Positions 22,957-34,013 of a stretch of DNA of 64,000 bases are shown here, piece after piece. This DNA comes from Varroa destructor (taxonomy: Eukaryota > Arthropoda > Arachnida > Mesostigmata > Varroidae). The stretch is taken from the NCBI RefSeq assembly GCF_002443255.2, contig NW_019211454.1, forward strand, positions 30,858,061 to 30,922,060, given 5' to 3'. The position numbers and the translations under genes were made by a program. Every line of letters starts with the position of its first letter. The first letter of the stretch is position 1. The notes below the pieces were generated by a model that was not told the DNA's origin, did no database searches, and worked only from the letters and a program-made list of their open reading frames with translations.

Positions 22957-23695
22957 AACTTAACAAATTTTCGTATTATGAAATTAAAAAAAAAAAAGCA
23001 GATAGTTTATTACCTAGGTAGTACACCAGGTTACAGAAAGCAGGTAACTAACTTTCTTGCGGTGTGAGGTCGAGCGTTATCGTATTATGAAGCCGGCTCA
23101 CCACCGTTTACAAATCGTGGCATGGCTTCTTAGTGCAGTAACCTTTTCTAATTGTTGACAGACGGTACAGTTCAGCCGTAATCGGCGAGCTAGGGCCTAT
23201 GAAACTATCTACGTGTAACACCTGCTTCTCTTTATTATTAATATAGGAGGTAGAAATAGGTGTACGAACACCTACTTATAATATACGTAATTTACTATTA
23301 TGAGAGCGTAGTTCTTTTTTAAAAATTACGATTTCAAATTACTTATTAACATGGCAATATTTTTTACATTGTCCGTACATGATTAATAGCTTTTATTATG
23401 TACATGGCTTATCTGCCCAAGTTAAACCTTATTTTCCAGAAATTTCCAGAGAAACAGTAATCATTCTCAAATAATACGTACATATCTATACACATACAAT
23501 GTTCAAAATAAACCGGGACACAACTGATCTCTTTTGTTTTCAAGTTGCAGACAGTTAAAAATAGACATGTTGACGAAATCATATGCATTTTCCTAAAGGA
23601 GTCTTTATCCATTACAACTACATATCAAGGCTATATTTTAAGATTTCAGAAGCTTACCAGCAGTTTTCCAGCAAATACGTCTGTGGATTCTTGAA

Positions 23696-23832
23696 TCACT
23701 TTTCAAAAGCAACTATGACTGAACGAATGTTTGCACGTTTAAATACGCTGGGATCTTGCTCAGATACGCCACGTATGAAAGATCCAAACTGTTTGAGCAG
23801 ACAGTGAACTAGAAGTTCTAAAATGCAATGGC
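23696..23832 (-). CDS. Candidate terminal exon, unknown product (44 codons)
   Basis: The minus-strand acceptor is very strong (TTTTGTTCTTTTTTAG, ending 23833). In the phase needing one upstream base, 44 codons follow to TGA. Composition is distinctly protein-like: an aliphatic helix (ILELLVHCLLKQFGSFIRG) then a charged stretch (SEQDPSVFKRANIRS). No family recognised and no nearby AATAAA seen. Confidence 0.25.
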
Positions 23833-24459
23833 CTAAAAAAGAACAAAAGCTTAAGGCACAGAAGTTCGAAAAAAGCGGTAGATATTTTAGCCTTGGAAGC
23901 AGGCTTTCACATTTACATAGGATTTTTGGGATTATCACAAATGGCCTTCTCTATTTTTTATGATAATTTAATTCTCTCTACATATGCGAACACTTCCCAG
24001 ATTACCTGAAGGTACCACAAATACCGGTAACGGCACAAAGCACCGATTGTATTATCTTATATTCTCAATAGAGCAAATATATATATAAACTGTGATAGAA
24101 ATAGTCATTTTTTGACGCGGTTAACTCGATCCGCTAGAATAGATATTGTCAGTGTTTGATGTACGACCTAATTTTTACAAGTTCGAGTTAGAGACGAAGC
24201 CTACATACAACTAAATTTATGAAAATGACCGAATTAATGGACCTCGAAAGCGACGTTCGATTCATGCCTGAGTGCAAATGATAAGAAAGCGTGTGCAACG
24301 TAGGAGCCACCGCCAAAAATGTCGACAACAGCATGCCAACCTCTTTAATAACGTCAGTACCGATAGCGGCATGTGTATGCCGTACAGCAAGCTCGCGGCT
24401 GTATACCGTAACCAGCTTCAAACGTTTTCTTTTTTTAATTTTAACATAATTTTACGAAA

Positions 24460-24621
24460 ATGTCGCGGACGCCGGCGAAGTGCAAGGATGTCAACACCAT
24501 AGCGGACTGTGATCCGCCGAATGGCATTGCAGCAAGAATGGTGGACTGGCGTAAAGCGGCGGAGTTTCGAAAGGCGCCGCACCAGGAAAAAACGAATGTT
24601 GCCCGGTGTAGCATGCTCTGA
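24460..24621 (+). CDS. Small ORF with CaaX-like C-terminus and nearby poly(A) signal
   Basis: ATG 24460 (context AAAATGT) opens 53 codons ending TGA. An AATAAA begins about 13 nt after the stop (24635-24640), as expected for a short 3' UTR. The protein is polar and basic (MSRTPAKCKDVNTIADCD at the start) and ends Cys-Ser-Met-Leu, which fits a CaaX prenylation box (Leu at the last position favours geranylgeranylation in known proteins). No homologous family recognised. It could be a complete tiny gene or the last exon of a longer one. The overlapping minus frames at 24418-24668 are the likely shadows. Confidence 0.25.
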   Translation: MSRTPAKCKDVNTIADCDPPNGIAARMVDWRKAAEFRKAPHQEKTNVARCSML

Positions 24622-25141
24622 ATGTAACCGAAATAATAAAGAGCTTTTAGTAGACACGGATAGGGCATAGAAATTTAATCACTGGACGATATGTTGCCAT
24701 TTTTCGGCGTACCCCTTTACAATGAGTAGTAGATGATAGTGTGAATGATGTATATTTGTAGCTGTATTGTGGAAAGGTATGTCAGCGAGTACGTAAATGA
24801 ATACGTGTAAAAGGATAAGGAAAGTAGAATCTCAGGAGAGCCGAATTTTTCGACAAAGAAATGAATTTATTAATATTACTTGAATGAATTAATTGATCAC
24901 ATTAACCAATCCATAACCGTTTCCGGAGTTAGCTTTTGGCGAATGTACCACAGAACGATTCGAGGAATGAAATCGCTCTAGCCCCCCTGGCGTTTCAGTG
25001 CTCTCTACGCTTGCAGATCACATGCATGCCTTGGAGCATTTTTCAAAAAATCTCTCTTTAATAATTGTTTTTCTAAATGTTTATATTGAACAGGATTTAT
25101 TCGCAATTATTCTTTCAAATTAACCGATGCATGGACTTCAG

Positions 25142-25425
25142 GGGCAATTGAAACTTTGCCGAACTGTGTTTTGTCAGTCATATCTTTACCAAATCTAGTT
25201 CTCTGTCGGGCTACGAATAGTAGGCAAGTTTCCAACTATTGGAATGAACGCTTGTCTCGAGATAAGTTGCGAAAATTAGATTTAAGGTCGCAACATGACA
25301 GCGATATCAGCAAAGCTTTGACCGCAAGTAGATCGAAACAAATTAATACTAAAAAGATAAGACGGTTGTATCGAGCGGTTTTTAGGCTATTTACGAGCTT
25401 TTCGGGTGTCGAACTTAGTACCTGA
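25142..25425 (+). CDS. Candidate terminal exon, basic, unknown product (94 codons)
   Basis: Downstream of a modest acceptor (GGACTTCAG, ending 25141) a frame is open for 94 codons to TGA at 25423. It carries a Lys/Arg/Ser-rich central region (NYWNERLSRDKLRKLDLRSQ) and a hydrophobic C-terminus. There is no ATG, so upstream exons are needed. No domain recognised. One of the longer frames, but acceptor quality is mediocre. Confidence 0.22.
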
Positions 25426-26181
25426 CCAGCGCATTAAACTTCCCGTATGGAAAGCGTGCCACCTTTACAAAAACTTTGGCATTAATTTGACGATTACTCG
25501 ACGTAGTGTCCGCGTAGTGCTTCCATTTTCCTTTTGCTTGCAAAAAAAATGGGTAAAGTATGATAGGGAGTCTCCGTCTGTGACACCGTAGACAGTTTAC
25601 AACAATGGATTCACTCATGTAGCAAGAGATTATTCTATGCAAGGTCGAGCCTAGACAACCGGATCATTGATAATCTAAAGTATTGTTTACAACTGATATA
25701 TTTAGTCATTCTTCTATGATTGTCTCTGTTACTATGTGCCACACAGGAACTGCTGACTCGTTCGCATCGTCCTTGACCGCCATGATACTGTAAATTTACT
25801 TGAGGTGGCCGAAGCATATCTCTAACAACTTGGCGGTGTGACAACCGTTAATAACAGATTCGTCATCACCGGAGGGCGCACTAGTTGTTGTTAGACCCTG
25901 TTCGTTTTTTCAACCAAAAACGTTCCGTTTCCTCCGCAAGATATTCGTTCGTCGATACTGACAAGATGACAACTCCACGCGTGACAAAAGATTCCCAGAC
26001 GCGTCACTGCGCTCTACGAAACGTTAGCTCTTTGTACAGCGGGTCTGCATCCTAATCTGCTGTAATGAAGGATGGCGACTTTTTATCTGATTATTAAGTC
26101 AATTTAGAGCCACTGCATGGACACTGGTGACTTAAGGATTATCTATAGTTTAAATACATTTTACAATACGGAAAAATAGAT

Positions 26182-26463
26182 ATGTTTATTAGAAACATCT
26201 TCACTGCTTCTTGCAACTTTTTCCCAAATTCAGGTAGAAATATTGATATACATTATTATAGAAACGCTTTTCTGCTTGCATTTTTAAACCCTGCCAACGA
26301 TGCACGCTGTACAGTCTGCATGTATAAAAAAAAGCTATTATTATCAAGACGAACATTACTCGTGCACGTAAACTGCTACGACCGACTATGTCACCTTCAC
26401 GGCAACGCTAACTCCGAAGTGTTTGTTCACTTATCTATCTACTATTTTTTAACGAAAACTTGA
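26182..26463 (+). CDS. Candidate ORF, 93 codons, Cys/His-containing
   Basis: ATG 26182 (context AGATATGT) opens 93 codons ending TGA. The product is rich in Asn, Phe and Tyr, with CTVCMYKKK followed 20 residues later by CYDRLCHLH. The Cys/His spacing is suggestive but matches no zinc-finger class I know. No poly(A) signal or splice support. Confidence 0.18.
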   Translation: MFIRNIFTASCNFFPNSGRNIDIHYYRNAFLLAFLNPANDARCTVCMYKKKLLLSRRTLLVHVNCYDRLCHLHGNANSEVFVHLSIYYFLTKT

Positions 26464-27078
26464 ATATATTTTAGGATTTTCAATTGAATTAAGCCCGCAT
26501 ATAACAATACGTTATAGGATTAAATTATTAGATTGATTTTCATTTTTACCTTCCTATATTATGTTAAGTTTGAAGTAGATTTTATTTCATAGCGCAAGCT
26601 AATTTTAAGATCATTTATCCAAATAACGTAACTTGATTAGGCCTTCCGAGTTATCGAAGGCTAATTAGAATAAACACTTAAACCCTTCCTAAGCCGTGAT
26701 AAGGCTAGAGACGCAATAAATAATTAACAAGAATATATTTTGTACTGGCTCACTATGTTGGATACATTGTTGCCAGCGGATTCACAACGTAAGGAACTCT
26801 ACTAGGAGTCATCTTGCTTTGTATAGAGAAAACTCACCATTTCCAATGCAGTGTACCTTGTAGAATTAAGTATATATAATATATAGTCCGATTTAGATAG
26901 GTCATCTCCTAATTTCAGTATGGTTTTCCTTCAATTAAACATTTGGATAATATCAATATTACGATATTCCTACTACTCCCTTGTATTGTTTCTATTTCTT
27001 TACTAGATTGTGAGATTAAACATTGAGTGAATCGTATGACTTGAATCTACGTAATGTTTAGTCTACATAATCTGTGAA

Positions 27079-27107
27079 GAAACACGCGTCTCGTCCACGC
27101 GTGTTTC
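27079..27107. repeat. Hairpin with 11-bp perfect arms
   Basis: GAAACACGCGT (27079-27089) and ACGCGTGTTTC (27097-27107) pair perfectly across a 7-nt loop. G+C-rich stem in an A/T-rich setting. It could be a structured RNA or a symmetric protein-binding site. Confidence 0.75.
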
Positions 27108-27296
27108 CTAACAGCTTAACGGATATGGAAAAAAGGTCAAAATGTTACATAAACATATATAGCTGTCCACCCAAAATAGGCAATTGTGAAACTTCAATGT
27201 CAGAGTTGACGCTTCTGTGAACGTTTAGCATATAGGACGCAACTGCATTCCGGGTGGATCTGGTGACTGTCGCCGCGATAATCAGTCATTTTTTAG

Positions 27297-27384
27297 AACA
27301 GCGCCATTCGAACAAGTGATTAGGGTCCTGTTTTTTTACCGCCTCTGCGTGTACGATAGGGAAGACACACTTAATGTTACCTAA
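27297..27384 (+). CDS. Weak candidate terminal exon
   Basis: After CATTTTTTAG (ending 27296) one frame is open for 28 codons with a protein-like mix (TAPFEQVIRVLFFYRLCVYD) and ends TAA. It is short and compatible with chance. Confidence 0.14.
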
Positions 27385-27954
27385 CCCATTATATGATATT
27401 TACCACGGCTTGGGCGAATTCTGCGGTTTATTACTCGACAGCGTACTTTGTACGGGCAAACCTCTGGTTGAGAGACAAACGAGAACTAGCTGCTTGTAAT
27501 CCCGTCAAGGGTAGATTTTCTACTACAGAATTTCTATGAAAGATAAAAACTTTTCGGTATGACACTTATTGATTCTCATATGCAATATGCGACATTTGAC
27601 AGTATTTGAGACAGAATCAAACAAACGATTCTATAATCACCCCGTACGTCAGCTGCCGCTAGTATGTTTAATTTCACGCATATATAATTTTATCTCTCTC
27701 TACAATTAAATCTATATTATATAGCAAAGCCCGATTGACAAAACTACGCGAAGCGTATCAATTCCGATAAATTATCATTTGTTTTTTACTTTTGTTCAAA
27801 CCCTCTTTTGTAGTATGGTTTAAACGCGCTGATAGTACGTTTAGTAGTATCGGATACACTATGCAGAAGTTTGAAGACCAAAGGATTCGGACGTAAATGG
27901 TCACCGTTAACCGTTTAAAAAACTGCCACAGTTCCATGCCTTCAATTGGCTATG

Positions 27955-28236
27955 TCAAATGAAGACTGAATAAAACATTCGCGATAATGAGAGCTCCTTC
28001 AAACAGGACAATACCTTTGAATTAGTTTCGATTAAAAAATGTCCATTGCATGGCACACAGTGTAATTGGTCAAAAAAGTCACTGAACGGTAGGTAACTAA
28101 ATTCAGATTTTAATTTTTTCAACCATTCACTTCCATTCGGGTAGAAAGGCCCATCGCTGAACAGCTCGAGCCCTATATATGACACACGTGTTCGGTGACA
28201 CAGGGATTCCGAGGTTCGTTTGGACAGTAGCGACAT
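27955..28236 (-). CDS. Candidate ORF, 93 codons, unknown product
   Basis: ATG 28236 (purine at -3) opens 93 codons ending TGA at 27955. The middle reads like a folded protein (GLELFSDGPFYPNGSEWLKK, then SYLPFSDFFDQL). A possible donor AAG|GTATTG lies near 28010. The GPFYPNGSEW stretch faintly recalls the helix-C region of cytochromes P450, but the conserved Arg after Trp is missing and no heme-binding motif is present, so I do not make that call. Confidence 0.22.
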   Translation of the reverse strand: MSLLSKRTSESLCHRTRVSYIGLELFSDGPFYPNGSEWLKKLKSEFSYLPFSDFFDQLHCVPCNGHFLIETNSKVLSCLKELSLSRMFYSVFI

Positions 28237-28315
28237 TTCGGAAATATGGGGCTAGCCCGGAAAGATATTTTCAAAGAAGCCGCTATCTCATTAATAATTT
28301 AAGATAATAGTAAGA

Positions 28316-28521
28316 CTACCGTATACAATGAATATGGTTGATGGCAAACTCCTGCTTAACATACGAATCTACACGGATCAAAGCGAAACGACAACCAGCT
28401 AGGATGAGTATTATGCCACCAAAAAGGTTTTTTTCCTGTTCTAAACATGATAATGCAAGGAGTACTCGTATTTCACTGAGCCACATAGCTACATGATAAC
28501 AATGAACATTGACAATCGTAA
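28316..28521 (-). CDS. Candidate exon with hydrophobic segment (68 codons)
   Basis: The minus-strand acceptor CTGCTCCTCTTTTTCAG (ending 28522) is very strong, and 67-68 codons follow in frame to TAG at 28316. Hydrophobic stretches (VLLALSC; LFGGIILILAGC) suggest a membrane segment. The same frame is also open upstream to 28648 with polar, protein-like sequence, so the acceptor may be incidental and the ORF larger. No family recognised. Confidence 0.22.
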
Positions 28522-29271
28522 TCGCTGAAAAAGAGGAGCAGCTTAAGAGCCTTATATTGAATTTTTCTGAACTAAGGCCCCTAGGCTCATATGACGAAGG
28601 GTCGACGAAGCCACCCTTCGATACAGAAAGCTTCGAAGCAAATAACAAAGATTAAACCGGCTAGAGAATGGCTCGAGATGCACATAATGAGGCATTCTAA
28701 ATTTTTAATTCAGATGACGCAGGAAAAAGGCATATTGACAACATTAATTGATGTTGATATTTAGGTGTCACTTATTGAAAACGACTGTTCTATGTCGGCA
28801 GAACACTTAAATCGTTACCGCTGTTTCGGTCATCTCATTTTTTATTTACAGAGGTTAGAATAGGTAAGGGTAGGATTATAGAAGTCTTTAGAAGGTGCCC
28901 CTTATTAAGATGATTCCAAGCTCTAAAGTCAAGAGCAGAGTTAGAAATTTCTATCATTAGATAAGGGACAATCACCAGGGGAGTGCAGTACTGCTCTAAT
29001 CAAAATATATCTGACATCCAACGGATCTGGCATCTCCAGGCCGACCTCGTTTTAATTTTAGAGCCACTGTCACCCGCTGTCATCAGCACAATGCAGTGCT
29101 AAAAAGTCAGCAAGGTGCTTGGAATAGGCTAGAAATCCTATGGCTGACTTAGTCAATTTCCAGAAAGAGATATTGTCTGCTACACTGTGATTGACCCCAA
29201 TCCTAGAAAGCTATTCACAAACAAAGTCTCAGGTGAATCAGTATGAGTAATAAGCAAAAATAATAAACATT

Positions 29272-29386
29272 TTATTGAACTGAGGTCCTCGAAATGGCCC
29301 TGCTGGTACGAACTTGTGAAAACTTGGCGAGCACAATTACTTCTGTAAAGAGGAGCGTCACAGCAGCTGCTGCTAACATTACGACT
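29272..29386 (-). CDS. Candidate terminal exon or micropeptide with membrane helix and poly(A) signal
   Basis: The minus-strand acceptor TTTCTATTGTTTTCAG (ending 29387), with a branch-like TTTAAC upstream, is followed by A-GTC-GTA-ATG. From ATG 29379 (G at -3) 35 codons encode a strongly hydrophobic N-terminal helix (MLAAAAVTLLFTEVIVLAKF) and a basic Ser/Thr tail ending SVQ. The TAA stop lies inside AATAAA (29271-29276), the canonical poly(A) signal. The ORF could stand alone as a micropeptide or be the last exon of a membrane protein. A TATA box and a donor lie 550-600 nt upstream on the same strand. A second frame after the same acceptor is open for 70 codons, an alternative reading. Confidence 0.3.
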
Positions 29387-29933
29387 CTGAAAACAATAGA
29401 AATATATGTTAAAACAAAAAACTACTTAAGTAGATAAATCTCGACACATCAACTCTAGTAGATTTGCAGTCCATGGAATTCGTCAGCCGGCGAGCAAACA
29501 TCGTCTACTCAGCCCTGGGCTAAATGTTTTTATTTAATGATCTACTTCACTAGTTTTTATGAGCGTGTGAAAAAAACTACTCTGATTTTTTATTTAGACT
29601 GAGAAGTAACATGGCTTTATTTGAACGTCGCAAATGCGACCGCCACGGTGCTTACTGGATCGAATGTGGAATTAATAAGTTAAATCACTCATTATTTAAT
29701 ACGTCATTAAACAATATGTCAACCTCATTCGAGTGTTTAAGTTGCCGACGCAAATGATAGAAATGTCGTTTTTACGTAGATTTGATTAATGCATAAGCTG
29801 GGCGAACATTAAAAAATTACCACACACTAGTGGGGTTGTACTCTGTAGTATACGTTTCCTTTGTGTTCAATCCTATGAGGTTCTACAGGTCGAGCGTTAT
29901 ACGTTTGAAGAATAGAAATTGGAAAGTGTTTAC

Positions 29934-29981
29934 CTAACTGGACCAGTGCACAAACATCGTGGGGCCTTCGCGCCTTTTATA
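29934..29981 (-). promoter_or_regulatory. Possible core promoter and non-coding first exon
   Basis: On the minus strand TATAAAAGGCGCG (29981-29969) is a consensus TATA box followed by a G+C-rich stretch. About 45 nt downstream a consensus donor TTAG|GTAAAC lies at 29934/29933. A short ORF (ATG 29957, 7 codons) ends exactly at the exon edge, so it would be an upstream ORF. Joined to 29386-29272 this makes a two-exon unit with an intron of about 550 nt. TATAAAAG alone is expected several times by chance; the interest is in the arrangement. Confidence 0.2.
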
Positions 29982-31017
29982 AACGATCATTTCGTGGAGT
30001 TTATGTAACCGCAGGAAGTAACATAGAATGGTTTTTTCACTTAATAGTTAAACGTACCCAACACGGAAGAGTTTTCTGACTTGGACAATATGTGATTTTG
30101 ACAAGGCAGTTCCACTTGCCGTTACTCATTGCCGCTAGCCATCTGCTGTCCGGTTCATGTGACGCTATACCGCAGGCCTTTTGTATGTTTTGTTAAAAGA
30201 CGAAGTTTATCGGACAAGGCTTACCCATGGAAAGCTATACAAGTGATTACATAAGCGACTGCAATACGAATATTCGATACTTAGCACCCTTTTTATTTAA
30301 GAAAAAACCCCACTGAAAATAGTATGTGCCCTTGTGAGCTTCCGAGTAAATCCTACACAATAGTCAAACCATAATAACCTTGTTGATAAGACGACTCTGA
30401 TATTTTGCCTCTTCGACGAATTGATGTTATCTAGTATAGCCTGAACTGATACATTGGAAATTACTTTATTTTATGGGATAATGCTTGTATAAGACTATAA
30501 TTTATAGAACCGCATAAAAAAAGGAAGATTAGACTAAGCCTCTAGAGTCTGGTTGTAATAAACAAAACTTGTATGCAACTTAATTTTTGGAAACAATTTA
30601 ATCGTATTTACGCATCCCTTTAAGAAACAGACGGCTAGGTATGTACAGTCTGTGCGAATATTATTGAACTCCTCACTAGTGAGGTTCATTCTTCCTCATC
30701 ACCGCTTTAAAAGCATTGGAATTAGAAACTAAGATATAATCAAGACCTAATTCCCTGCAGAAGATCTGGAAGAAAACTGGTCGACTTAAAAGAATTCCGC
30801 CCAAATGCATTTGGTATGTGGGTAAACCTCATAAAACCATACCTGAAGTATCATAGAATAGTACTTCAATATATCTAGGGAACACCCGACAGATAGATAT
30901 ACAGCTCTAGAGTAGTTTAGTAAACATTAATAGGGTTACGAAAATGTACCGTTATGGCTGCTTGGAAAAAAAATTATTAATATTCTAGCGGAGATTTTTT
31001 CTAATGTATTTTTACAG
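29982..31017. other. Spacer with weak items only
   Basis: A minus-strand acceptor (CTATTTTCAG, about 30313) precedes a 21-codon frame. A perfect 14-bp palindrome CCTCACTAGTGAGG lies at 30671-30684. Nothing else recognised. Confidence 0.5.
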
Positions 31018-31086
31018 GCGTTTCTCTTAGTTACATTAAACCTTAGACGGCACAGATTAACAGCATTGAGGTCATCGAAAGGATAA
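31018..31086 (+). CDS. Weak candidate terminal exon
   Basis: The acceptor is excellent: branch-like TTCTAATG then TATTTTTACAG (ending 31017). The following frame is 22 codons (AFLLVTLNLRRHRLTALRSS...) ending TAA. It is short, and the other frames stop sooner. Confidence 0.14.
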   Translation, partial: AFLLVTLNLRRHRLTALRSSKG

Positions 31087-32130
31087 TTAATTTCACTTTT
31101 TTTGTAGACCAAGTCGTACCTTTTCCTACGGTACGCACTACTCTGAATACTTTTGTAATATATGATGATGACACGGATGAATTAAAGATACTTACGACTG
31201 CATTAAGTTATCGTTGGTTTTATCGGACCTTTAGTGATTAGTTAAACCGTAAAGCGCTGTGCATCAGCTGAGCCTGGGGTATCAAGCTACATTCCTGATG
31301 CATTTATGAGAGGGAGGTCCCATACAGGTGCATTGAAAATAGTGTAAACGTTTAACGATAGTACTGGACGTAAAACTTAGAACATTTACTTAATCCGCTG
31401 AAAATACAACTCCTATGAAAGCACTTTTCTCAAGCAAACATCCTGTAACTTTTTCGTTGTTATAAGTACTTTAAAAGAGTGCTTAAAGATTTGAATTTTT
31501 CTTCAAAGCATGAGCTGCTTCATCTACTTTGTAATTACATGTTTTATATAGAACCATAGGGAAAGGTTAAAATGTTAAAAGAACCTGAATAAACAAACTG
31601 CTAGCTGCGTATTTATTTGGCTTTATTGCTGTTTGATGTACTTGTTTTGGTGAAAAGATAACGCGTCAGATAAATGAGGCGAAAGTGAAAATATTCTGAG
31701 TGATTGTTGGAATGATGCCTGCACGATGCACGTATATGTGCCTAAGTACGGAGGCACGGGGGTGGTGCTTAACTTGGTAAGCCATCAGAACAGTAAGCGT
31801 CCTAGCTGCACAAGGGACTATGCGCGGAATAGGTTCTCTGCGATTGACGAGTCTATTAGTGTCCCCCAATTAGTTGACAGCTATCCAATAATCCGAACTG
31901 CGCGCTGGGCTTCCGGATGTCACCATTCATTGAGGGGCAACGGTTTTGGTGGTATGGTGGCAACGCGAAGGAAAGTTTTCAGTTTCTGATTCCGGCTAAG
32001 TCCCGCTTGGTTACACTAAGGTCAGTTGTGACTAGAGTCGAGCAAAGACAAGACGTAGGAAGAGCGAAGTGGATAGGGCCTGATGCCTTCCAGACAGGCC
32101 GACTAAGTGATTGAGGGAATCAAGGGATTG
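31087..32130. other. G+C-richer block with overlapping frames, none supported
   Basis: From about 31720 to 32130 base composition rises and frames of 60-87 codons are open on both strands (31726-31989 plus, 31666-31869 minus, 31917-32114 plus). No splice site, Kozak start or poly(A) signal singles one out. Confidence 0.4.
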
Positions 32131-32184
32131 ATGTTGCCACGATCATTTCGGTTTGGCTATGCCGATGGGAAGCGCGGGAAAAAG
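32131..32184 (+). CDS. Weak candidate first exon (18 codons)
   Basis: ATG 32131 opens 18 codons (MLPRSFRFGYADGKRGKK) up to a consensus donor AAG|GTAAGC at 32184/32185, phase 0. The start context is poor. Short and uncertain. Confidence 0.12.
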
Positions 32185-32397
32185 GTAAGCATTATTCGAT
32201 CGCTTAGTAACTAGGTCATCGATCGAATATCTAATATGCACAGGGAGAATAAACTCGCTGAGGAACGCATCATTATGCTTTGCAGATGGGAAACGCTGGA
32301 GAAGAGAGGAGTTCAAACCGGGCACGGCAAGTTAGGTAGCCTATATTGCGAATTTTCGAAAGTCAACGAAATTTTACGACAGCGGGCGTTGTTTTCG

Positions 32398-32411
32398 AAA
32401 AAAAAAAAAAA
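32398..32411. repeat. A14 homopolymer
   Basis: Uninterrupted run of 14 A. The lysine-rich tail of the plus frame at 32236-32427 comes from it. Confidence 0.85.
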
Positions 32412-33153
32412 CGCATATTGCAATTGAACCGACACCATTCCACGAATTCAGCTGTCCTGTGCTAAAATAAATATGGCCCATAGTAACGATCCTCTGGGCT
32501 CGTTGTGATTCTCTGGGCCCACACTGAGAATGAGCCAAGTGTTAGCCTGCTTATGAAATCGTACCGCTACAATGTTCGATTTGATCATCGCCTACTCGGC
32601 ACTAGAACCATTGATGTTTGCAGTTCTACTTAAATTGACTCTCTCGCTTTTGATTGTAAAAGTCTCCTAATAATAAACAGCATCCGCATCAGCCGGCTTT
32701 GTTATATGTGCTGACGAATTCAAATAGGTACGTATCTTTAAGGCAACAATTTTATTCTTTTGAGCCTACTGCCATGGCAGAGGGCCAAGTCTGTGCCGCA
32801 CATAACTTGTGCAGTAATACGCGAACAATAAGAGGATAAAACAAGTAATATGTTAGAACGTTAAGAGCTGGCACAGAGCGTGAAATGTAATAAACATATT
32901 AGGCGCTTTAATGCTCAGAAAAATATGTTCGAGAATTATTTCGAAAAGCTCGTCTTAATTTCGAACACAGCCATAGTCTCATTTGTTACGCTAGGCATTC
33001 GCAGTTCAACAGGGCAGCGTAATTTGTCAGATTCAGTATAACTGCTTACTTACAACGTATCTGACGATGTTTAATGTACATCAGATCAACATTTGAAGCC
33101 TGCGCCTCCATACGCTGTTGTATCTGATAGAGAGACCCCATGAGAATCTGGAT
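32412..33153. other. No supported gene
   Basis: Nothing recognised before the candidate exon at 33154. The open frame of that exon extends back to a TGA near 33094 without an ATG. Confidence 0.4.
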
Positions 33154-33413
33154 ATGACTACCTTATTTATACATTTCCCAAATGTGGCCTTTTATCAACC
33201 ATATCTGGATAACTTTGCATTTTATAATAACGAAACAGCTTCCAATTTTTCAAGCAAGACTAGTAATAGCGCACTTGGTCATCAGGGTTACGAAAATATC
33301 GCAATATCTGCAATGTTTCGTATATCTGAAACGATCAATTCTAACGCTAACTCTCTAGCCGAATTCTTAATATTTGATGTTGAAAATAATCGTTGCACAA
33401 CCAGAAGTATTAG
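33154..33413 (+). CDS. Candidate first coding exon, unknown product (86 codons)
   Basis: ATG 33154 (G at -3) opens 86 codons rich in Asn, Ser, Phe, Thr and Glu with very few Arg, unlike most random frames here (for example FIHFPNVAFYQPYLDNFAFY, NSNANSLAEFLIFDVENN). It reaches a good donor ATTAG|GTAAAG at 33413/33414 (phase 2), and the in-frame TAA lies just inside the intron. Possible partners are the acceptor TTTGTCTTTGCAG| at 33988, which would add a short basic tail, or the acceptor at 34081. No domain recognised. Confidence 0.3.
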
Positions 33414-33487
33414 GTAAAGGATGTCAACGAAAGTTATCGCTTGCTTTTTGAAACAGATTGACTAGCATTTTAATAATTGAAAATTGC

Positions 33488-33622
33488 TTATTTTAAAAAC
33501 GTACTACTAGTACTACTGCCAATGGAACAACAGAGCACGAACAGCGAGAACGCATGAATGGTTTTAAAAAAAGTAACTTGAACATTTTCATATTGATACT
33601 TCTGTAAAGTGCGTTGATCTAA
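33488..33622 (-). CDS. Candidate terminal exon, unknown product (44 codons)
   Basis: The minus acceptor CATCTAATTTTTTTAG (ending 33623), with a CTAAT branch-like motif, is followed by 44 codons in phase 0 (LDQRTLQKYQYENVQVTFFK then a Leu/Val/Cys-rich helix and a Ser/Thr tail) to TAA. A variant signal AATAAG overlaps the stop. It lies antisense to the putative intron of the plus-strand locus. Confidence 0.2.
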   Translation of the reverse strand, partial: LDQRTLQKYQYENVQVTFFKTIHAFSLFVLCCSIGSSTSSTFLK

Positions 33623-33908
33623 CTAAAAAAATTAGATGTTTTTAGCTCTTACTATCTACTGACAATTGTGTTATAACACGCATGTCTTTCTTGCTAGCCA
33701 GTCTCATACTGTATCTCTTGAGAAGATTAGGATAACATACATCTAATTTAAAAGGCTGTTGTTTTCTAGACACATATGTAGAATCGAGCGACATTTTCAA
33801 AATCTCAAATTGTTTTTAAATAAAATAGCAATAGCAGATGCTCGTCTCCGCGTCTGTGGACAAATGTCCACAGTTATATCCGATAGTACACAGCCGTTTT
33901 GTCGCCAC

Positions 33909-34013
33909 ATGGCCTCCTCCAAAGGCTTAAATGCCTTACGGTATAGGCAGCAAGCAATAGACAGGCTGAAATCACGTTTGTCTTTGCAGGCAGCGAAAGA
34001 CATTCGGGACTGA
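33909..34013 (+). CDS. Small basic ORF (34 codons) with Kozak start and AATAAA
   Basis: ATG 33909 has a near-ideal context (GCCACATGGCC) and opens 34 codons of basic, helical composition ending QAAKDIRD. AATAAA starts within 5 nt of the TGA (34016-34021). The same frame is open upstream to about 33759. A good 3' splice site (TTTGTCTTTGCAG, ending 33987) inside it offers an alternative reading in another phase. It may be a tiny gene or part of the surrounding locus. Confidence 0.2.
   Translation: MASSKGLNALRYRQQAIDRLKSRLSLQAAKDIRD

Noticed and set aside
28120..28180. GPFYPNGSEW similarity to cytochrome P450 helix C.
   Set aside because: The conserved Arg after Trp is missing and there is no I-helix, ExxR or heme-Cys motif on the same strand nearby.
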